Shown here one piece after another: positions 18,850-29,000 of a stretch of 64,000 nt of DNA. The notes beneath the pieces were generated by a model, which saw only the letters and a program-made list of their open reading frames with translations, was not told the origin of the DNA and ran no database searches. A program made the translations under genes and the position numbers. Source of the DNA: Pontibacter arcticus (lineage in GTDB: Bacteria > Bacteroidota > Bacteroidia > Cytophagales > Hymenobacteraceae); contig NZ_QMDV01000002.1 in assembly GCF_003284895.1 (NCBI RefSeq), positions 434,001 to 498,000 of the forward strand, written 5' to 3'. The first letter of the stretch is position 1, and each line of letters starts with the position of its first letter.

Positions 18850-20400
18850 TTACTCTTCCTTGCGCATCACCCAACTCAGGTTGTACAAGTCTCGGCGGCG
18901 ATCTTTCAGGTTGCGGACGCTGCCTGCGGTGTTCAGGTCTTTCAGCAGATCCAGGTCCAGATCGGCTATGAGCGTCATCTCTGTGTTTGGCGTTGCTTCT
19001 GCTATCACAGCATCATGCGGAAAAGCAAAGTCAGAAGGAGAGAAGACAGCCGACTGCGAGTATTGGATGTCCATGTTCTCTACTTTTGGCAGGTTACCTA
19101 CGCTACCGGTTATCGCTACATAACATTCGTTTTCGATGGCACGCGCCTGCGCGCACAATCTAACACGTAAGTATGCGTTTTTGGTATCGGTCCAGAAAGG
19201 TACGAACAGAATCTTCATGTCCATGTCAGATAGCATACGAGCCAGCTCCGGGAACTCTACATCGTAGCAGATCAGGATGCCAATCTTTCCGATATCCGTA
19301 TCAAATATTTTGAGTTTATGGCCGCCACGCATCCCCCAGTAATGCGATTCGTCGGGGGTTACATGCAGTTTGTATTGCTTGTCATAGGTACCATCACGGC
19401 GGCACAGGTAACTTACGTTATATAGCTTATTGTCGTAATACTCCGGCATACTACCGGCTATGATATTGATGTTGTACGACAGTGCCAGGTGAATCATGCG
19501 CTCGCGGATTTCCTCGGTGTATTCCGCCATACTTCGGATCGCTTCGGAAGGAGAGTCCTCTTTGGTAAGTGCCATCAAGGGGGCGTTGAAAAACTCCGGA
19601 AACAAGACCACATCAGATTTATAGGAGCTTACCGTATCCACATAAAACTCGATCTGCTGCATCATATCATCCAGCGATTTTACGGCACGCATCTGCCATT
19701 GCACAATCCCTATCCGGACAACCGTTTTCTTGCCGCCAACCAGTTTTTCTTTTTCCTCAAAGTATACATTTATCCACTCGAGGAGGGTAGCGTAGGCTTT
19801 GGATTCGGTATCGTCGGGCAAATAACCCTTTAATATCTTACGAACGTGAAAACCGTTACTAAGCTGAAAAGAAAGTACCGGGTCTGACAGCTCTTTGTTC
19901 CGAACCATCTCAATATACTTGGCTGGCGTTAACTTATCGGCATAATCCTTATAACCAGGAATTCGGCCACCGGCAATAATGCCACGCAGGTTCAGGTTCT
20001 CGCAAATCTCTTTACGTGCATCATACAAACGACGACCCAGGCGCAGGTTTCGGTACTCCGGGTGTACAAAAACATCGATGCCGTATAAGGTGTCGCCGTC
20101 CGGGTCATGTGATTTGAACGTACCTTTATCAATGATCTGCTCATAAGTATGTTTGTCGCCGTAGGCCGTGTAATCGATAATCAGGCTCAGGGCAACGGCA
20201 ATAACGCGGCCTTTGTCTTCGATACAGATCTGGCCTTCCGGAAATTTTTTGAGTAGGTTAGAGAATTCTTTTCTGGTCCAGGCACCGTCTATGTTCGAGT
20301 AAACGATGTCCATTATTTCTTTCAGCTCTTTGTAATCTTTTAACTCCAGCTGACGGAGTAATAATCTATGTTCTGTGTGATCGTCGCTTTTTTCACTCAT
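18850..20400 (-). CDS. GNAT acetyltransferase-nitrilase fusion protein
   Basis: 516 residues with two domains. Residues 13-200 are a GNAT-type N-acetyltransferase (VHPEYRNLRLGRRLYDARK is the acetyl-CoA binding motif A). Residues 226-500 are a carbon-nitrogen hydrolase with the Glu-Lys-Cys triad: E269 in LFPEF, K344 in DKQYKLH, C378 in ILICYDVEFPEL. The same two-domain order is known from several bacterial phyla, where the hydrolase part probably cleaves an amide or omega-amide. The substrate is unknown. The gene is single, with a terminator just below its 3' end and none of its neighbours related. Confidence 0.88.
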   Translation of the reverse strand: MSEKSDDHTEHRLLLRQLELKDYKELKEIMDIVYSNIDGAWTRKEFSNLLKKFPEGQICIEDKGRVIAVALSLIIDYTAYGDKHTYEQIIDKGTFKSHDPDGDTLYGIDVFVHPEYRNLRLGRRLYDARKEICENLNLRGIIAGGRIPGYKDYADKLTPAKYIEMVRNKELSDPVLSFQLSNGFHVRKILKGYLPDDTESKAYATLLEWINVYFEEKEKLVGGKKTVVRIGIVQWQMRAVKSLDDMMQQIEFYVDTVSSYKSDVVLFPEFFNAPLMALTKEDSPSEAIRSMAEYTEEIRERMIHLALSYNINIIAGSMPEYYDNKLYNVSYLCRRDGTYDKQYKLHVTPDESHYWGMRGGHKLKIFDTDIGKIGILICYDVEFPELARMLSDMDMKILFVPFWTDTKNAYLRVRLCAQARAIENECYVAITGSVGNLPKVENMDIQYSQSAVFSPSDFAFPHDAVIAEATPNTEMTLIADLDLDLLKDLNTAGSVRNLKDRRRDLYNLSWVMRKEE

Positions 20401-20497
20401 GGTAATCTACATCTTTGTTTGGTAAGGAAGTATACTTGCAAGTCTTTTAGTATAGCTATTGCATCTGGATTGGCCATTGTATACTTTATACGAATTG

Positions 20498-20523
20498 AAA
20501 AAGCGCAGTCTTGGAAACTGCGC
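20498..20523 (-). terminator. Terminator after scoB
   Basis: The stem GCGCAGT (20503-20509) pairs with ACTGCGC (20516-20522). On the minus strand it is followed by a run of five T. It lies 28 bp below the scoB stop. Confidence 0.8.
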
Positions 20524-20550
20524 CCCCTGGTTTATACTTTTTAATTACGC

Positions 20551-21207
20551 TTAGAGTTGTACTTCCGGAATTTCTCCTTCCACAATCAGGTGGCCTTCGG
20601 TTGCTTTCTGGATGTCTTCCACACTAACGCCCGGTGCGCGCTCCAGTAGTTTAAAACCTTTGTCGGTCACTTCAATTACAGCTAAATCGGTTACGATCTT
20701 TTTTACACAGTTAAGGCCAGTAATGGGCAATGTGCAGTTCTTTAACAACTTAGACGACCCATCGCGGGCGGTATGCTGCATGGCAACGATGATGTTCTTT
20801 GCTGATGCTACCAAATCCATCGCACCGCCCATGCCTTTTACCATTTTTCCTGGTATTTTCCAGTTGGCTATATCGCCGCGCTCCGAAACCTCCATCGCTC
20901 CAAGTATAGTTAAATGCACGTGCTCGCCTCGTATCATCCCAAAGCTATCAGCCGAACTGAAGATGGAAGAACCAGACAATGTTGTAATGGTCTGCTTACC
21001 CGCATTAATAAGGTCGGCGTCTACTTCGTCTTCCGTTGGGAAAGGGCCCATGCCCAGCAACCCGTTTTCGGATTGCAGCACTACTTCTATACCTTGTGGC
21101 AGGTAATTCGCAACCAGCGTCGGGATACCGATGCCGAGGTTAACGTACATGCCATTTTCTACTTCCTGTGCGATGCGTTTCGCTATGCCGTGTTTATCAA
21201 GACTCAT
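20551..21207 (-). CDS. scoB: 3-oxoacid CoA-transferase subunit B
   Basis: 218 residues, the beta subunit of succinyl-CoA:3-ketoacid CoA-transferase type enzymes, which move CoA between succinyl-CoA and acetoacetate or similar acids. Seen: GMYVNLGIGIPTLVANYLP and the catalytic glutamate in the SENGLLGMGPFP signature, plus GGAMDLVASAKN. The alpha subunit is encoded upstream on the same strand. The two genes are separated by 273 bp containing a large inverted repeat, which is unusual, because these subunit genes are normally adjacent or overlapping. Confidence 0.92.
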   Translation of the reverse strand: MSLDKHGIAKRIAQEVENGMYVNLGIGIPTLVANYLPQGIEVVLQSENGLLGMGPFPTEDEVDADLINAGKQTITTLSGSSIFSSADSFGMIRGEHVHLTILGAMEVSERGDIANWKIPGKMVKGMGGAMDLVASAKNIIVAMQHTARDGSSKLLKNCTLPITGLNCVKKIVTDLAVIEVTDKGFKLLERAPGVSVEDIQKATEGHLIVEGEIPEVQL

Positions 21208-21328
21208 TTCTTTCGTAATTTGGGGATTTGGAAATTTGCAGATATGAAGATGTTAAGCTATAAATTTTATCTTCCTGCTTTAGTTTATACTTTGAGCTTA
21301 TGATGATTTTGTTTTGCTATAGAGAGAA

Positions 21329-21435
21329 ACCCACCCCTAACCCCTCCGAGGAGGGGAATTAATTATTCGTTCTAAAAACTTTACATTCCGCACTAGCAAA
21401 TCGAATTCCCCTCCTTGGAGGGGTTAGGGGTGGGT
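21329..21435. repeat. Large inverted repeat between scoA and scoB
   Basis: Two 32-nt arms, 21329-21360 and 21404-21435, are reverse complements at 31 of 32 positions (one G/A difference), with a 43-nt AT-rich spacer. Each arm also holds its own small palindrome around CCCCTCC...GGAGGGG. The arms begin ACCCACCCCTAACCCC at the outer edges. Elements with this wording recur as dispersed palindromes in many Bacteroidota genomes, from memory. In RNA it would form a very stable hairpin between the two subunit genes. Confidence 0.85.
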
Positions 21436-21480
21436 ATAATAGCGCAGAATATAAATAGTAGCAAACTAAAAATTAGCACA

Positions 21481-22179
21481 TTAAACCGTGCGAACCGTTT
21501 TCTGCTCGATGCGCTTTTCATACTTTTCGCCCTGGAAAATGCGCTGCACAAAAATGCCTGGTGTATGAATTTCGTTCGGATCGAGCTCTCCGGCCGGTAC
21601 TAATTCCTCTACTTCGGCTACAGTTATTTTGCCAGCAGTCGCCATCATCGGGTTAAAATTGCGGGCTGTACCTTTGTAGATCAGGTTGCCCGCCGTATCG
21701 CCTTTCCAGGCTTTCACAAAAGCAAAATCTGCTTTCAGCCACGATTCCATTAAATACATTTTTCCGTTAAACTCGCGACTTTCTTTGCCTTCGCCTACTT
21801 CGGTGCCATAACCGGCTGGCGTAAAAAAGGCAGGAATTCCAGCGCCGCCGGCACGAATACGCTCTGCCAGTGTGCCCTGTGGGGTTAATTCTACTTCCAG
21901 TTCTCCGGATAAAAGCTGGCGCTCAAATTCTGCGTTTTCGCCAACATAGCTGGAAATCATTTTTTTAACCTGGCGCTTCTGCAGGAGAAGGCCAATCCCG
22001 AAATCATCAACACCGGCGTTATTCGAAATGCAGGTCAGGTCTTTAACGCCCAAACGCAGCAATTCCTGAATGGCATTTTCCGGGATACCGCACAAACCGA
22101 ATCCGCCCAGCATCAGGGTCATACCATCTGTTATACCTTGCAGGGCTTCCTGTGCATTTTTTACAGTTTTATTAATCAT
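21481..22179 (-). CDS. scoA: 3-oxoacid CoA-transferase subunit A
   Basis: 232 residues, the alpha subunit of the CoA-transferase. Seen: the glycine-rich [19 protein letters not shown] (CoA-binding) near residue 19, [16 protein letters not shown], and [17 protein letters not shown]. It acts with ScoB as a heterodimer or heterotetramer in ketone-body or short-chain acid metabolism. The start is the ATG at 22179. A separate terminator for the ribF operon lies just upstream, so scoA must have its own promoter in 22180-22252; no clear match to the promoter consensus was seen there. Confidence 0.92.
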   Translation of the reverse strand: MINKTVKNAQEALQGITDGMTLMLGGFGLCGIPENAIQELLRLGVKDLTCISNNAGVDDFGIGLLLQKRQVKKMISSYVGENAEFERQLLSGELEVELTPQGTLAERIRAGGAGIPAFFTPAGYGTEVGEGKESREFNGKMYLMESWLKADFAFVKAWKGDTAGNLIYKGTARNFNPMMATAGKITVAEVEELVPAGELDPNEIHTPGIFVQRIFQGEKYEKRIEQKTVRTV

Positions 22180-22252
22180 AGTTGAATATGTATTAGCGAG
22201 TAAGTCTTTTTTTAAATGAAAGTATAAAGTATACTTCTAAAGCTAAATTATA

Positions 22253-22281
22253 CAAAAAAAGCCATAATGAAAGTATGGCTT
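22253..22281 (-). terminator. Terminator of the ftsX-ribF operon
   Basis: The hairpin AGCCATACTTTCATTATGGCT reads on the minus strand and is followed by seven T. Its loop and upper stem contain the AAGTAT/ATACTT word common in this genome. It lies 28 bp below the ribF stop. Confidence 0.75.
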
Positions 22282-22308
22282 GCTGTTTTGAGGTAGGAAG
22301 ATGTCGTT

Positions 22309-23247
22309 TTATACTTTGTTAGTTCTGAAGACTTGGATGGTGGCATCTTTGTCGCGTTGCAGTTGTGCTTTAAGCTGGTCCAGGTTTTCGAATTTCTGCT
22401 CGAGGCGCAGCTGCTCTACAAACTCAACCGTTATGCTTTGCCCGTAGATATCCCGGTCAAAATCAAGTATGTTTACCTCCAGGCGAAGCACTTTACCTGC
22501 CACTGTGGGGCGCATCCCGATATTCATCATGCCGGTATATTGCTCATCACCAATTTTAACCCGCACGGCATACACGCCATTTCCGGGTATCAGTTTGTGT
22601 TTTTCATGTAAGGCTAGGTTGGCGGTAGGGTAGCCGATGGTGCGGCCAATTTTATCGCCTTCTTCTACCACTGAAGTTAAGGTATAAGGCCGCCCCAGGT
22701 ATTGAGAAGCGGTATGTACTTGGCCGTTTTCCAGCGCCTTCCGGATCTTGGTAGAGCTTACACCGATCTCATCCACATCTTCGCGCGGAATTTCTTCTAC
22801 TTCAAACCCGTATTGTTGCGAGCGGGCTTTCAGGTGTTCAAAGCTGCCTTCGCGGTTTTTGCCGAACCGATGGTCGTAGCCAATCACCAAAACTTTTGTG
22901 CCGATCGCTTTTACAAGGATATCGGTTATAAACGTGCGGGAGCTGGTTCTGGAAAATTCTTTTGTAAATGGAATGATCAGAAGATAATCAATGGCGTAGC
23001 TGCGGAGTTGCGCGATGCGTTCCTCGATTGTAGAAAGCAGCTTGAGATTGTTGTCTTCAGGGAAGAGCACCAGGCGCGGATGCGGCCAATAGGTAATCAC
23101 AACACTTTGCCCGTTACTTTGCTTGGCACGTTCTGTTACACGCTTTAGTATTTTCTGGTGGCCTACGTGCACGCCATCAAACGTGCCGCTGGTAACAACG
23201 GCATGGCTCAGTTTCGGGAAATCTGCTATATCACGAATTACTTTCAT
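22309..23247 (-). CDS. ribF: Bifunctional riboflavin kinase/FAD synthetase
   Basis: Phosphorylates riboflavin to FMN and adenylates FMN to FAD. 312 residues with both domains. N-terminal FAD synthetase: TSGTFDGVHVGHQKIL (nucleotidyltransferase HxGH-type motif) near residue 20, and ISSTKIRKALENG near 165. C-terminal riboflavin kinase: GRPYTLTSVVEEGDKIGRTIGYPTANL near 185-212, with PTAN as the ATP/flavin site. It overlaps the truB 3' end by 17 bp and is the last gene of the ftsX-DUF3098-uppP-truB-ribF operon. Confidence 0.95.
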   Translation of the reverse strand: MKVIRDIADFPKLSHAVVTSGTFDGVHVGHQKILKRVTERAKQSNGQSVVITYWPHPRLVLFPEDNNLKLLSTIEERIAQLRSYAIDYLLIIPFTKEFSRTSSRTFITDILVKAIGTKVLVIGYDHRFGKNREGSFEHLKARSQQYGFEVEEIPREDVDEIGVSSTKIRKALENGQVHTASQYLGRPYTLTSVVEEGDKIGRTIGYPTANLALHEKHKLIPGNGVYAVRVKIGDEQYTGMMNIGMRPTVAGKVLRLEVNILDFDRDIYGQSITVEFVEQLRLEQKFENLDQLKAQLQRDKDATIQVFRTNKV

Positions 23248-23929
23248 TCGCGGCCAGTTGTTGTTTTCTTATTTCCTGGATATCCTCAATGCTCAGGGCA
23301 TCATCTGCTTTAAAATCTCCGATGCGGGTACGGCGGAGCGAGGAAAGATGTGCACCGCAACCTAATACCTGCCCCAGGTCATGGGCTAAACTGCGGATGT
23401 ATGTCCCTTTCGTGCAGATCACTTTAAAGTATACTTCGGCGCCTTCAATAGCGGTAATATCAAACGCTTTAATTGTTATGGTACGGGCTTTAAGCTCTGC
23501 TGATTTGCCTTTGCGGGCCAGGTCGTAGGCCCGTTTGCCATCTACCATCACCGCCGAATAAATAGGAGGGATCTGCTCTATGGTTCCTACAAAAGTTGCG
23601 GCGGCGGCTTGTATGGCTTCCGGTGTCAGGTGACTGATATCGCGGGTTTCGGTAACTTCTGTTTCCCGGTCATAAGACGGCGTAACTTCGCCTAAGCGTA
23701 TACTTCCGGTGTATTCTTTTTCCTGGTTCTGAATTTCTTCGATGCGCTTGGTATACTTGCCGGTGCAAAGTATAAGCAGGCCGGTTGCCAGTGGGTCCAG
23801 GGTGCCGGCGTGGCCGATCTTCTTTTCGCGGATGGTGTTGCGTACTTTTTTTACCACATCAAAAGAAGTCCAGTTGAGGGGCTTATCGAGCAATAATATT
23901 TCGCCGGCGGCAAAATCGTAGGTTTTCAT
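23231..23929 (-). CDS. truB: tRNA pseudouridine(55) synthase
   Basis: Makes pseudouridine 55 in the T-loop of tRNAs. 232 residues, shorter than E. coli TruB because the C-terminal PUA domain is absent, as is usual in Bacteroidota. Seen: LLLDKPLNWTSFDVVKKVR at the start, and the catalytic region KIGHAGTLDPLATGLLILC with the catalytic aspartate in TLDP, then GEVTPSYDRETEV and RAYDLARKG. One base separates the uppP start region from its upstream neighbour, in a tight operon. Confidence 0.95.
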   Translation of the reverse strand: MKTYDFAAGEILLLDKPLNWTSFDVVKKVRNTIREKKIGHAGTLDPLATGLLILCTGKYTKRIEEIQNQEKEYTGSIRLGEVTPSYDRETEVTETRDISHLTPEAIQAAAATFVGTIEQIPPIYSAVMVDGKRAYDLARKGKSAELKARTITIKAFDITAIEGAEVYFKVICTKGTYIRSLAHDLGQVLGCGAHLSSLRRTRIGDFKADDALSIEDIQEIRKQQLAANESNS

Positions 23930-23931
23930 AC

Positions 23932-24765
23932 TTATACTTTTAAATCAACGCCCATAGCCAGTAAGGCCAGCAAAACAACACCTAACGCAATACGGTAATA
24001 GCCAAACATCTTAAAGCCATACTTGGTCAGGAAGCTGATAAAGAACTTTATAGCGAACATCGCCACTACAAAAGCAACAGCATTTCCGATAAGCAACAAT
24101 TCAATATCGTGGCTCGAGATAGCCATAAAACTCTGCTGAATCTTCTCTAGGTCAAATGTAAGTACATCAGAAATTTCTAACTTAAGCAGGTCTTTCACAA
24201 ACTTATAACCGGCTGCGGCCAGCATCGTAGGCACCGCCAGGAAAAACGAAAACTCAGCAGCCGTTTTACGATCGATGCCCTGTGCTAAACCTCCGATAAT
24301 AGAAGCTGCAGAGCGCGATACGCCCGGAACCATGGCCAGGCACTGGAACAGGCCAATAAAGAAAGCGTTTTTATAGGTGATCTCCTGCTTCTCAGCATGT
24401 CTGAACCACTTATCTACAAACAAAAGGATAACACCGCCAATAACCAGCATCGTGGCTGTTACGGCCACACTTTCAAGCATGGCATCAATGATATCCATGA
24501 GAAAAAAACCAATTAGCACCGTTGGGATGAAAGCGGCCAGTAGCTTTTTGTAAAGATCTATACCTGTAATAAAACGCCTCCAGTATAAAACCACCACCGA
24601 AAGTATGGCGCCGAACTGGATGTTTACTTCAAAAATTTTGGTGATCGGTAGCTCGTTTATGCCCATCAGGCTGGCGGCTATGATCATGTGTCCGGTAGAA
24701 GAAACCGGTAAAAACTCTGTTAATCCTTCAATAATCGCTAAAATAATAGCTTGCCAAATGCTCAT
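23932..24765 (-). CDS. uppP: Undecaprenyl-diphosphatase (bacitracin resistance type)
   Basis: Dephosphorylates undecaprenyl diphosphate to recycle the carrier lipid used for peptidoglycan and for polysaccharide repeat units. 277 residues, about eight membrane spans. Seen: the first signature [16 protein letters not shown] with the catalytic E/H residues (residues 13-28) and the second, [16 protein letters not shown], with S and R of the phosphatase site. Its start directly follows the stop of the DUF3098 gene. Function is well supported by both signatures. Confidence 0.95.
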   Translation of the reverse strand: MSIWQAIILAIIEGLTEFLPVSSTGHMIIAASLMGINELPITKIFEVNIQFGAILSVVVLYWRRFITGIDLYKKLLAAFIPTVLIGFFLMDIIDAMLESVAVTATMLVIGGVILLFVDKWFRHAEKQEITYKNAFFIGLFQCLAMVPGVSRSAASIIGGLAQGIDRKTAAEFSFFLAVPTMLAAAGYKFVKDLLKLEISDVLTFDLEKIQQSFMAISSHDIELLLIGNAVAFVVAMFAIKFFISFLTKYGFKMFGYYRIALGVVLLALLAMGVDLKV

Positions 24766-24981
24766 TTATTTCTGCGATTTATCTTTAACCAAAATAGCAA
24801 ACAACTCTATTCCAAAACCTGCCAACACGACCAACGGGCCAAGTGTGATGCCCATAAAGCCCAGGCCGTATGGTTCCGTATCGAGGGTCATGATAAAGAA
24901 ACCCACTGCAAGTACAAGTATACCGGCCAGCATCAGGATGTAATTTAATCTACCGAAGGCAAGTTTGTTTTTCTCTTCCAT
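24766..24981 (-). CDS. DUF3098 family small membrane protein
   Basis: 71 residues with two hydrophobic segments (LNYILMLAGILVLAVGFFIM and GFMGITLGPLVVLAGFGIELFAIL) joined by a short DTEPYG loop. This matches the Bacteroidota DUF3098 family, which sits between ftsX and uppP in many genomes of the phylum. Its function is not known; position suggests a link with cell division or carrier-lipid recycling. It is followed without a gap by uppP. Confidence 0.82.
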   Translation of the reverse strand: MEEKNKLAFGRLNYILMLAGILVLAVGFFIMTLDTEPYGLGFMGITLGPLVVLAGFGIELFAILVKDKSQK

Positions 24982-25049
24982 GTTCAGCTTAATTCTGTTT
25001 TATAAATTTCAGGTGGTAGCAAGGCACAAATACCTGCTTTGATTTATAC

Positions 25050-25964
25050 TTAATACAACTCGTCTAACGACATGCCCAGGTACTTTCGTACAGCCCGGTA
25101 AGAACTTAAAAATCCGATTACGCAGCCAATTACCAGCAAAGCGCCCATTAATAAATAGGTTTGTTCGTCGTTGCGGAGCAGTTGCATTTCGGGTACCTGG
25201 ATATAAGCGTATTGCAGCAAAGCAAACAGCATCACGGAGGCAATTACGCCACTCATAATGCCCTGCCAGGTGGCACGGTTCAGGAAAGGTTTCTGAATAA
25301 AATAGGAGGTAGCGCCCACCAGCTGCATGCTTCTAATTAAAAAGCGCTGCGAATAAAGGGCAAGTTTAACGGTATTGTTTATCAGGATAATAACTACCAG
25401 CACCAAGATGGCTGCAAAGCTCACCAACACGATACTGATTTTCTGAATGTTGCTGTTAATGGATTCGATCAGGCTTTCGACATACTGTACTTCGTGTACG
25501 CCTTCAATTTTTTCGAGGTCTAGTTTTATACTTTTAAGCTCTGGAGAACTGGAATGGTCTGCGTCGATGCGTAACGTATAGGCATCCCGTAAAGGATTTT
25601 CGCCCAGAAAAGCCGTGAAATCTTCGCCGGTTTCATCGATAAACGCTTTGGCTCCTTCCTCTTTCGACACAAAACGTACCTGTGCTGTATCGTTCTGGAT
25701 GGCTACGTAATCTTTTGCGCCGAAGGCTTTTTTAAGTTTGGCCAGCTCTACTTCCGATAAATTACGGTCCAGGTACACCTGCATTTCGAGGCTTTCTTTT
25801 ACTTTATCGGATAGTTTACTGGCGTGTATCAGCAGCAAACCAAATAAACCGATCACGAACAGGGCCAGCGAAATGCTGAAAACCACCATCAGATGGGGGT
25901 AATTACCTAATTTCTTTTTCTTAACAGACTTCTTTGTATTTGCCATAGCGGATGCTTCCATCAC
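25050..25964 (-). CDS. ftsX: Cell division protein FtsX-like permease
   Basis: Membrane partner of FtsE; the complex controls peptidoglycan hydrolases at the septum. 304 residues: basic cytoplasmic N-terminus, TM1 at about 25-50 (MVVFSISLALFVIGLFGLLLIH), periplasmic domain (YLDRNLSEVELAKLKK onward), then three TM segments with LYSQRFLIRSMQLVGATSYFIQKPFL, the FtsX signature. An alternative start is the internal ATG at 25946. No ftsE is adjacent, which is normal in Bacteroidota. First gene of the operon ending with ribF. Confidence 0.9.
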   Translation of the reverse strand: MMEASAMANTKKSVKKKKLGNYPHLMVVFSISLALFVIGLFGLLLIHASKLSDKVKESLEMQVYLDRNLSEVELAKLKKAFGAKDYVAIQNDTAQVRFVSKEEGAKAFIDETGEDFTAFLGENPLRDAYTLRIDADHSSSPELKSIKLDLEKIEGVHEVQYVESLIESINSNIQKISIVLVSFAAILVLVVIILINNTVKLALYSQRFLIRSMQLVGATSYFIQKPFLNRATWQGIMSGVIASVMLFALLQYAYIQVPEMQLLRNDEQTYLLMGALLVIGCVIGFLSSYRAVRKYLGMSLDELY

Positions 25965-26059
25965 AAAATTAGGAATATATTTTAAATAAGCAGAAAGAGA
26001 TAGAAAGCAGCACGTTTATACTTTACAATCATACTTTAGGAGTTTAAACTTTTAGCTGC

Positions 26060-29000
26060 TTAAAATTCGCGCCGCTGCTCTGATTCAAGTATGATGCGCT
26101 CTCTTTCCTGCTCTCTTCGCTCGATGCGCCTGTTTCGGCGTTCGCTCCTGAAAAGCTCTGCAAACGTGTCGAATCGTTTGGTATGCAGTAAGCTGGCACT
26201 CTGGCTGTTGGTTCTTCTGTTATCAAAACCGCGTAAGGTATTGTATTCCAGCCTGGCCCGTAATTCGCCGCCTTGCGTAATGTAGTATTCCAGAAACCAG
26301 TCGCCTTCATAACCGCCGCGATCGAGCCCGGTCGTGGTGCCACCGAACCCGGTCTGGTTTGTAATGCGTAACCGGCCTTCCAGGAAAGTATAACTCAACC
26401 TAACCTGTAAAGCTGATAAAGCGTCGCGATCGAAAGTGCCCAGGCCAATATCAATTTCGAGGTTGCTATCGATGCTGTTAAAAAAACTGCTGAGCTGACC
26501 TGAAAGTAAGCTGCCCAAACTGCCGCCCACTGCCCCGGCTGCCGCGCCCTCCGTTGAGAATGTACCTACCGGCGATAAACGCTGCAATACCAGTAAACTG
26601 AAAACCTGCCTGTTGCGCTCTGCTTCGTCGTTGCGGATGGAGTTGATGATGGCTTCGGTTTCTGGCACCTGTGGTACCTGGTCGAAGTTAATGCCGAGGT
26701 CAATTTGTGGTGTAAGCAGCGGGCCTTTTAAGTCTATTACAGCCGTGATCGGGTAACGGCCCTGTAGTGCGGTTGTACTTCCGGTTGCTCCTAAAATATT
26801 AGAAAGGGAAGCCATTTGTGTGTAATTTCCGGTCAGAGCCATTTCGCCGGCCAGCGGGTCGCCGTTCCAGGTGATGGTACCGCCGGGCTGCACATTAAAT
26901 TCACGTGATACCAGGCCTTCCAGCAGATTCAGGTTATAAGCGCCCTGCTCAATCTCGAAAGTTCCATACATGTTAAATTCACCCCGCGTATCAATCGTCA
27001 TCCGGATATCGCCGTTACCGGAACCTCGAATCACATCACCGGTGGTGCGGTCTATAATGATTTCGAAATAGGCATCGTCGGTTACGTCCAGCTCAAAATT
27101 CAGGTTGATACCCGAAAGGTCAACTCTCTCATCTTCAGCGGCTAAAGTTAATTTGGTGCTGTCAATATTTTCAGGGTTGGTGTTCACAAACCGGATATAG
27201 TCTTTGCTGGCAACTTCGGTCTGGTTATCAAGCGGAAGTACGATGCGGGTATTTTCGTTGCTGCGCGCATCAATATTTACACGCAGATTGTTGGTGGGGC
27301 CTAAGATGCTGGCTGTGCCCGTGGCAAAGGCTGTTCCGTAAAAAAGTTCGTTCTGCTCCTCGGTGGTATTCAAAACCATAAAGTTGCGGTAGCGGGCTTC
27401 CATATCCAGTACCATATCCTGAAAACCATCGTGTGCAATACCTCCCGAAACTGTTCCTACATTGCCGTAAATATCTGTTAAGCGGGCACTTCGGAAACTG
27501 ATGCTGTTCGGGCCCAGGTAAATTCTATCTGAAAAACGGTAGGTTGTATTAAGGTAATCAAAGGTAAACTGGCCGTTATTCACCATCACAGAGCCTTTCA
27601 GGATCGGAGAGTCGAGGCGGCCAAGCACACGAATGCGGCCTTCCATTTCACCTTTCAGATCAGACATTATCGTGTTAAGGACGGGCTCTACCAGTTTCAG
27701 GTTGGTTTGGTCTAGTACGGCCAGCAGGTCGAGTTGGTCTTCTTCTGCATTTGGGTTGTAGTTGCCCGTTACTGACAATACCTTTTTGTTTTCGCGCTCG
27801 ATCCCGACATCAACCACCGCCTGTTTAATGGCATTGTTCCAATTGCTTTGGCCGGCAATATTACCGATATAAATCTCATCGAGGTAAAAAGAATCAACCT
27901 TCATCCCTGCATTCAGGATCGCTCTGTCGTAAATATCCTGTGCCGAAACCGTGGCATTAAGTGTTCCGCCAATTTTCATGGAAAGCAGCGGGTTCAGGTT
28001 GGCCAGGTTAAAATTCTCTGTTTCGAGGTTTAGTATACTGGCCGGGTCATCGGAAACTTCGCCTTTGGCACGGATGGTCTGGTTCTGGTTGGTTATGGCA
28101 AAATTCTCGAAGACCAGCGTTTTGCCGGCATCGCTTATATAAAGGGTGTTGCCTGGCGTAAAAGCCCAGGGAGTGTTCTGTAGCGTGATGTTTGATTTAT
28201 CAAATTTGATCTGAAGCTGATCCTGCAAAAAAGTAAGGTCGCCGGTAATCAGGGTGCGGTTGTTTTGCATTTGCTGGCGCAGGCTGGTTGCAAAATTTAT
28301 CGTTCGCTCGCTCCAGATGCCTTCCAGGTAAAAGTTTTCGGTCTTCAGATTGTTTGTCAGTTGCTGCTTTTCAGAAGTAAACAGGGTGGCTGCCAGTACA
28401 TCCGGGTTATTCTGCAGTTTGGAGGTGTTCAGTTCCAGGTTATTATCTTCCAGTAAGTATGCATCATACATTATCGTATCGATGTGCGAGTAAAGTTCCA
28501 GGATAACTGTTGGCCCGTGCCGGAAAGATCCCGTAAGGCTGGTATTTTCGGAGATGGATACTTTTGGCTCAAATAGTTGGATAAGCGGATTGGCATCCCG
28601 CAAGTTAATGGCATAGGTTAAGCCATACTCCGGACCGTTGGCTGCAGGTTTTCTCTGGTAATATGCTGCTGTTGCGGCTTCGTTGCTCTCGAAGTTCAGT
28701 TTGTATTCGTCTATCAGTTTCTGAAGATCGCTGATAAGCGTGGAATAATTAAAGTCGCCGTCAATTTTCAGGTCGAGTGGGGCGGAGCGGAGTGTCAGGT
28801 TGCGGCTGCCCGGATTTATACTGGAGTCTATCAGGACCGAATCGAGGGCTATATTTTTGCCTTCGTAGGTCAGGGTTGCACAGTCAAGGCGGGCGGTGCC
28901 TACAAAATCATCCAGCTTTAACCCACTGAAGTTTAGATCAGCTCTGGCACTGATGACAACAGGCTTGGCCGTCATTTTTAAAGCCTGCAAGTCGATGCGT

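Noticed and set aside
21329..21435. CCCCTAACCCC words considered as telomere-like repeats
   Set aside because: They occur once per arm of an inverted repeat and are not tandem arrays.
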